A stretch of DNA of 64,000 nt, taken from positions 1,128,054,244 through 1,128,118,243 of the forward strand of contig OY856412.1 in assembly GCA_963693085.1 (NCBI GenBank). Direction: 5' to 3'. This DNA is from Alisma plantago-aquatica. Lineage: Eukaryota; Streptophyta; Magnoliopsida; Alismatales; Alismataceae. The translations under genes and the position numbers were made by a program. Below, piece by piece: positions 57,780 to 64,000 of the stretch (position 1 is the stretch's first letter; every line of letters starts with the position of its first letter). Under the pieces are notes generated by a model. That model searched no databases. It worked only from the letters and a program-made list of their open reading frames with translations, and was not told the origin of the DNA.

Positions 57780-60760
57780 GGAAGAACAACACTAACTTCT
57801 TTCATGCTTATGTCAACCAAAGAAAAAGACATAATATGTTCACTACTCTCAAGAAGGTCAGTAGTGATTGGATATGTAATCAGTCTAATTTCTTCTAGTT
57901 GGTAGTCCTACAATTTGAAAAGTTCTTTTTGCCCCCTCAATGTCCCTACTCCTAACTATGCTAAGATCCCTGGGTCATTTAAGAACTGAAAACTGAACAA
58001 AACATTGCCATGATCACTACACCTACAACATCTGAGATATTCAACATAATGAAAGCCATGAAGCCCTGTAAAATTGTTTGGCTTGACATTGTTAATGCAC
58101 TCTTTGAGAAAAAGAATTGGGAGATCATTGGAAAGACTGTGACATCCACTATCGTGAACACATCTCGGGAAAACCACTTACTAAAGGTTTTTGTGATTCA
58201 ACTATGGTGTTGATTCCTAAAGTCTCCTATCCAAAAAGATGAACACAACTAAGACCTATATCTCTTAACAACATTGGATGAAAATTGCATCTAAATTGTT
58301 TATGGGGCATCTCAAAGGCCATATGTCAAGGTAGATGTCCCTTCTATAGAGCAATTTTGTCCTAGGGTGAGAATCACTGACAACATTGTATTGGTATAGG
58401 TGTTCATGCATAACATGAGAAGGAAGAAAAGTGCTCAAACAATGTTATCAAGGTAAACTTGACAAGGACTTTTGATCAAATGTCTTGGGGATTCATTAAA
58501 GACACCGTAAATAAAACTAGCATTCCTACCAACATCATCACCTATATATTGAATTTTATGAATGGTTGTAGCATCACCATCGCTTAGAATGGGAATACTT
58601 ATCAAACTTTAAGGCATGTAGGGGCCTTAGACAAGGGGAACCTTTGTATCCTTACATCTTTATCTTGTTCTTGGAATGACTTAGCCAAATGATTCAAATT
58701 AGAGTCAATATGAAGCAATGGAAACTTGTAAAATTATAACAAGTGGCCCCTTCATTACCCATATTTTCTTTGTAGATGATCTGATCCTTTTTGTAAGAGT
58801 AGGAATTAACTAAATGGAAGTAATCCATAATTTATTTAAGGAATTTGAACCTACTTTAGGCCAATATATCTCTATCACCAAGATGTGGGTATTCTTTTCT
58901 AAGAGTGTCTCTCAGACTACAAGAAGACGAGTTAGCTCTTATTACGGTTTTCAAGTCTCCAACAACCTTGGTAAATACTTAGGTGCTCCCATTTTCCACT
59001 CTAACATCAATAAAAATACCTATTATAATATCCTTGGTAAAGTCACCAGCAGAGTCAATGCATGGTCAGCATGATGTTAGGAGAGGGTGCATGGACTAAT
59101 CTACACTAACTATAATACCGACCTATATCATGCAAACTTCCAGGGTATCCTTAAAGCTTTATGACCACATTGATGGTAGATTATCAGTTTATCTGGGGAG
59201 AGAACCATGAATAACACCCACTATCCCTGGTTTCATGGAACAAGGTCACCCGTTTCAAGGATATCAATGGTCGTGGCATCAAATCTTTGAGAGAATGGAA
59301 CCTAGCATTGCTTATATAGAATTATTGGGACACCAACACCAAAAAAATATATCTTGACACAGGACTCTAAAGCAAAGATATGATAAATATGATAGTTGAA
59401 AACAAGTAAGCTTATTCAAAGCATGGATTGCTGCCTTGAGTGATAAATCTTTTATCAATGCTAACTCAGACATGCAACCCATTTGTGGCACCACCATCAA
59501 CGTGTGATATGATAATTGGTGGAGTGGGGAACAACTCCTCATGAACCATCCCTTAAAACCAATTTCGTAGGAACTAAAAGACCTCCAAGTGAGTAGTCTT
59601 GTCAATCCTGAGGGAAACTAGGACATTCATTTCCTGAAAGATTGGTTTCCTAAAGACATCATCAAGGATGTTCTAAAAATTGACACCCCGAACACACCAA
59701 GGACAAGGATATGAGAATCTAGAAGCATACATCTGATGGTAACTTCTCAACCAAATCAGCCTACAATGTCCTCCTTGAAGGAAAAGATATCTAGATAGTT
59801 GGGCATTGGAAGATGCTTTGGAATATAAAGGTATCAAGCAAGATCAAGACGTTTATTTTGGCTTGTGGTCCATGACGCCATCCTCACTAATGTTAGACGG
59901 AAATAAAGACATATTATCAAGGACAGTCATTGTAGTCACAACAATGAGAATGATGAAACTATTATCATGCCCTCAGAGACAGTAGTGGGGCTAGAGACGT
60001 AGAAAGGGCTCTTACATAGAGAGGAATGGATGAAGTTCTTCACCTCCACTGATTTCATACTTAGTTTCATGCACACATGCATGAGGATGCTGAAAAGGTG
60101 GCCCTTTTTACAATTGCTTATTGGTATATTTGGCAATGCAAAAATAAAAAAATTCTTTGATAATGATATTAGAACTATAACACATCTTTATCAAGAATGA
60201 TGTTTAATAGAATGTTACCATTTTTTCAAGAATCAATACAAATGAGAAAGTCATGAGGTATGATGTTTGGGATTGCCCCCCACCAAGTATATTAAAACTC
60301 AACATTGGTGTGGTGATCGACAAGGGTGTTATCTTAGCTGCAGTGGAGGTGCATTATGAAAAAAGACAATGATTGGAGGATTGGGCACAAAATCCCAGCA
60401 TAAAACCTCATTGAAGATGAGATAATTCAAATCTGTTTAGCTCTAAGATATGTTGCAAAGATGAGGATGATTGATTTATTATGGAATCAGATTTCCAAAT
60501 AACAACCAAGATGATACATGGTAACTAAGCTTATCTACGGTATGCTAGTCGGATTATCAAGATAGTTCATCTCTTAAGGATCACCTTTGAGCAGCTTAAT
60601 AACATTTGTCGAGAAAATAATAAGGTCGGCGAGGCTTTGGAATTGCCTTAAAAACAATCTAGGTATCACTGAGCACTTTGGTCCTATTAAGATCACAATC
60701 TCTACTTTCCTAAACCTTGTATTGGTAGGAGTCCTACCATATTTAATATTTTGTGTTTAA
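57780..60760 (+). pseudogene. LINE B ORF2: RT, zinc-finger-like domain and RNase H
   Basis: Plus-strand L1-type ORF2 with many stops and frameshifts. Order: TNFFHAYVNQRKRHNMFTTL (pre-RT linker), ITTPTTSEIFNIMKAMKP, RTFDQMSWGFIKDTVNKTSI, catalytic box FFVDDLILF (58769-58780, intact FVDD), ISITKMWVFFSKSVSQTTRR, NNLGKYLGAPIFHSNINKN, WNLALL-type connection, then SRRLFWLVVHDAILTNVRRK of the zf-RVT domain (about 59840-59900), and a degraded C-terminal RNase H ending in LVLVGVLPYLIF near 60750. That RNase H tail is usual for this plant L1 group. Confidence 0.8.
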
Positions 60761-63440
60761 TTAGTTATTGTAATTCTTGTTTGAATTTTCTTGCACAAGG
60801 AGGGTGAGATGAATAAAAAAACTATTCACTTCCCTAAGAAAAGAGTCAAGGATGAACATACGATATTTCAAAAAAAAATTTCCATTGTGTATGAATTTAT
60901 TGGATACCAATCCAACCATTTGGTTTATCCACCCTTGTCTCTCAACACTATTAATATTCAAGAATTTCTCTAACAAGCACCTGATTTCAAACCTTATTAC
61001 AACAAGATCCTAACTTCAAGACTTATTTTAATAATCATCATTCTATGTCTTATTGAGGTGTGTAAAGCTAAATGCCTATCAAGGTAAAAAAGTCAACTTG
61101 GAACCATTAGACATTATCAACGAGTCTAATAATTTACCATGAGGACAATAACTTTTCCTTAGATAACATATATTGACCAACTAAAAATGTTTGTCAATCA
61201 TTTTCAAGACCTCACTCATCATCATGAGTGAATTTACCAACAATGCTTCAAGCCTTGTCTTGATAGGGGTAGACTATTGAAATATCGCTTTTTATCTATT
61301 AGATTTGAGGTTTTCCTATGTATTTTGGATATGATAAACATATTAACCTTTTTCCCAATTGTTAACCAAGTGATAAAAAAGTTTTTAGACCGTGATACTT
61401 GAATATGCTCATATAAGAACAAAATTATTTTTATATTGTGAAAGTAACATGAGATATCTAAATTAAATAATAACTCACTAAAGATTGCATTGTATTATGA
61501 GAAAAAAAAGAACCTCCTAAGTTATCATGATACATCCTGATGGATGTCTATACGTGAAAAAATGTTTATATGCAATTTTCAACAAATCCAACAAATAATG
61601 AGACTTCTGGTTGAACTTAAAATAAAATATAACATGATTCCAAAATCATGATAGTTTATAATTTATAATGAATTATTTGAGTACCGATCACAAACTCTTC
61701 AAACATTCAGGTCACATACAAACTCAAATAGAAGTTCCTATAATGAAAGATCATCCTCCCTAATTGGCTATCTAACTTATAGACACTCCATCATTGAATG
61801 ACATTCAAAAACATCATTGTCATAGTATCAAAAGATTATAACTCCTAAACTCATACCTAATAAGGAGAAACCTAGTTCAAATTAGACAAGAAAATAGCAG
61901 AAATCTTCCTCCAAAACCTACATGTAATGTAGACACACCCTCATAATGCGCCTACACATACATAATTTTCATCATTTAGTTTATATATGTCACATCACCT
62001 TTGAATTTGATCCCTAACATTGAGATTAAAGTAGGTATTCTCTATGGAAATGACTAACATGCCAAAACATGTATGTGAATGCAAGTGTACTATCAAGTTA
62101 TATAGGGCACATTGAATTCCAAGTTATGATCCCATAAAGGCTTGGGCTATTGGAGACTACTAGACTATCACTCATAGGTTGGGTCCATGAAAGGAGTGGA
62201 ATCTGAATTACAAATTAACTATAAAATCAACCAAATCTATTAAAGAAGGTTGAGTATGTTTCAGGACCAGAGATATTTAGAATGCTAGATTCACCATGAA
62301 AATCAACTATAACTAACTTAACATACTATATTTTGATATGCTTGTTGTGATAGGCATTGCATAATAGCATTTCATTCTTCCAAATCATAATATCATATTT
62401 AGTATTGATCAACCCTACTTCTATGGCATTCAAAAAAGATTATATTTATTGTGTGAGGAAAAAATTATTAACGACTCACACACACAAAGCTATTTCTGTT
62501 CTCTTATGGATGTGTGTTTGTGAAGAAAATATGAGAAAACTAGTGTCCTTTGTCAATTGATTCTATCTAACACATTGGATAAGGCAGCCAATCATGTCAA
62601 ATAAAAATAATTCTTACATTCATAGAATTTAATAGAAAAAATTAATACATAATATCAATTTGTTTACAAAGTTTATGTCATGATACTCCCAAATTATATA
62701 GCAAAACTTTAGTTTCTCATGTACATATGTATCTTCATGATTTTGACACAAAGAGAATGATATTTGTGGTGATATAAAGAAAAAGGGGAAGAATCGTGGT
62801 GTAGAACATGTGGTAGGAGGTCAGGGGTATCTTTGTGCAACTTCTTTCGACCAACTCTACGTCTAGATGCTACACAAGAAAAGAAGATATTTAAATCCTT
62901 CTCTTCCCATCTCTCTATCCATCCCAAAATATCTGGAAATGAGATACCTTACTTGGAGCCTATTACTAGATATTATGTGGACTATGTTCCAAATTTAGAT
63001 CACAATCGTTAGATGTAATTTACTTGATTTTGGAAAACATTATTGTTCAAGTTTGATGTATCAACCTAGTGTTCCGTGCTATTGATTTTAATGGTTGAAT
63101 CATTTGAATTTGTGTTTCCTAGATCCATTCTATCAACCCTAGAGTCCATGCATCTAGCACTATAGGTTTGTCTCAGGAACTCCTTGGTGGATTCTATTTA
63201 TTACAAATTTAATGCTTTGATTTTATAGAAGTAAAATTTACAATTCCTATAACAAACATGTAGCAATAAGCATCCAAAGATTATATATTCAAACTATTAC
63301 AATATTTCTTTCAAATAAATGATGAAACTGAAGCATGAATACGTATATCTTTTTTATGACAATTGAATAAAATTATATTCATCAATTACAATTTTAAAAT
63401 AGAATCACAATTAAATTAATAGAGAAAATTATATACGAAT
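60761..63440. other. AT-rich stretch without recognisable genes
   Basis: Short frames only (longest about 72 codons) and no motif. Sequence just after 60761 may include the 3' tail of LINE B, but no poly-A or target duplication is clear. Confidence 0.5.
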
Positions 63441-63462
63441 CAAACTCCCCCAAGGTTAAATT
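63441..63462 (-). other. Possible polypurine tract of another Athila-like element
   Basis: On the minus strand AACCTTGGGGGAGTTTGA follows GATGAGAAACAATTT, resembling the Athila 3' end at 2216-2250 (AGCTTAGGGGGATTTGTTG after GAGGACAAGCAATTG). If real, an LTR would run from about 63440 towards lower coordinates. I could not find its other end. Confidence 0.35.
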
Positions 63463-64000
63463 GTTTCTCATCTTCAAAAATTACTACTCCTATATTTGGT
63501 TGAGCCAGTCAATGAGAAGACAAATCCTAATCAAACATAACACTCAAATTAAATTCTCCACCGAACTTGTCTCATACTAGTCCAACTGATTACTGAGATT
63601 GCAATTATTTAAAGTGGTCACTATTGAAATTCATAGAGACATTGGCGAATATCCAACCAGATAGAGACAAGTTGCTTAAAGTAGATGAAACATCATAATA
63701 AAGATGAAGTATGTTTAGTACATCTGAACAACACTCAATACAACATCTCCCTAATCATATTAGAATCTACATTGGAAGAATTTCCCTAATGATAACGAAT
63801 GAGGGATATATAATGGTGGTATCCTAGTAATAAGGCAAAGGGTGTATAGGATAGGCAACTAAATTTATAATCACAAACCAAATTAGATCAATTTTTAGCA
63901 GAAAATGATTTCCCCTTATATGATGTATGAAATTCTCCTAATGACTACAATGCATATGTAAGGATGAGCAAAGAAAAAAATGGGTGCCTCTTCCTATTGA
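63463..64000. other. Unassigned right edge
   Basis: No gene recognised. It would be internal 3' sequence of the possible Athila-like element if the tract at 63441 is real. Confidence 0.3.

Noticed and set aside
62709..62927. 72-codon minus-strand frame near the right end
   Set aside because: No motif, no neighbouring exon or splice pattern, and composition as expected by chance.
1..64000. Search for a defence, biosynthetic or other multi-gene system
   Set aside because: No set of adjacent intact genes exists. All recognised domains belong to retrotransposons, and the frames are broken.

Overview
The window is nuclear DNA of a land plant, most likely an angiosperm with a large, repeat-rich genome. 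I see no host gene that I can defend. Nearly everything recognisable is decayed retrotransposon: Ty1/copia (an Angela/Tork-like and a SIRE-like family), Ty3/gypsy (Athila-type and Tekay/Del-type chromoviruses), one non-coding LTR element, and two LINEs. Almost every reading frame is broken by stops or frameshifts, so this is old, layered heterochromatin-like sequence, not an accessory gene region.

The left three quarters read as insertions inside insertions. One minus-strand copia element (copia-A) is the oldest layer. Its pieces lie at 1-605 (RNase H), 14968-17302 (protease, integrase, RT), 29000-31840 (gag start, 5'UTR, PBS, 5' LTR) and 47497-48329 (first part of the same 5' LTR). Three blocks separate them. 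(1) Athila-A, 606-14967, minus strand, has a matching 5-bp target duplication TCTAA on both sides. It has itself lost part of its 5' LTR through to RNase H, and it carries a second, 3'-truncated Athila-B at about 7074-13878. (2) A Tekay-like chromovirus, 17303-28999, plus strand, has 3.7-kb LTRs. (3) A composite block, 31841-47496, holds two SIRE-like LTRs, a 9.7-kb non-coding LTR element (34880-44546), a fragment of an Athila-B-type LTR, and a piece of another chromovirus pol.

The right quarter holds a second copy of the copia family (copia-B, 49861-52340), a degraded Athila-like LTR split by a LINE (53800-56100), a second LINE on the plus strand (about 57060-60760), and about 3 kb of AT-rich sequence with only a possible Athila end near 63440.

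Nothing here works together as a pathway. The function that can be read is retrotransposition machinery in several states of decay: LTR promoters with TATA boxes, tRNA primer sites, polypurine tracts, gag zinc knuckles, and protease, RT, RNase H and integrase domains. The most unusual sequence-level structure is a family of paired dyad-symmetric motifs (core GACACGACGTGTC) repeating about every 70 bp, both in the LTR of Athila-A and in its internal region after integrase.
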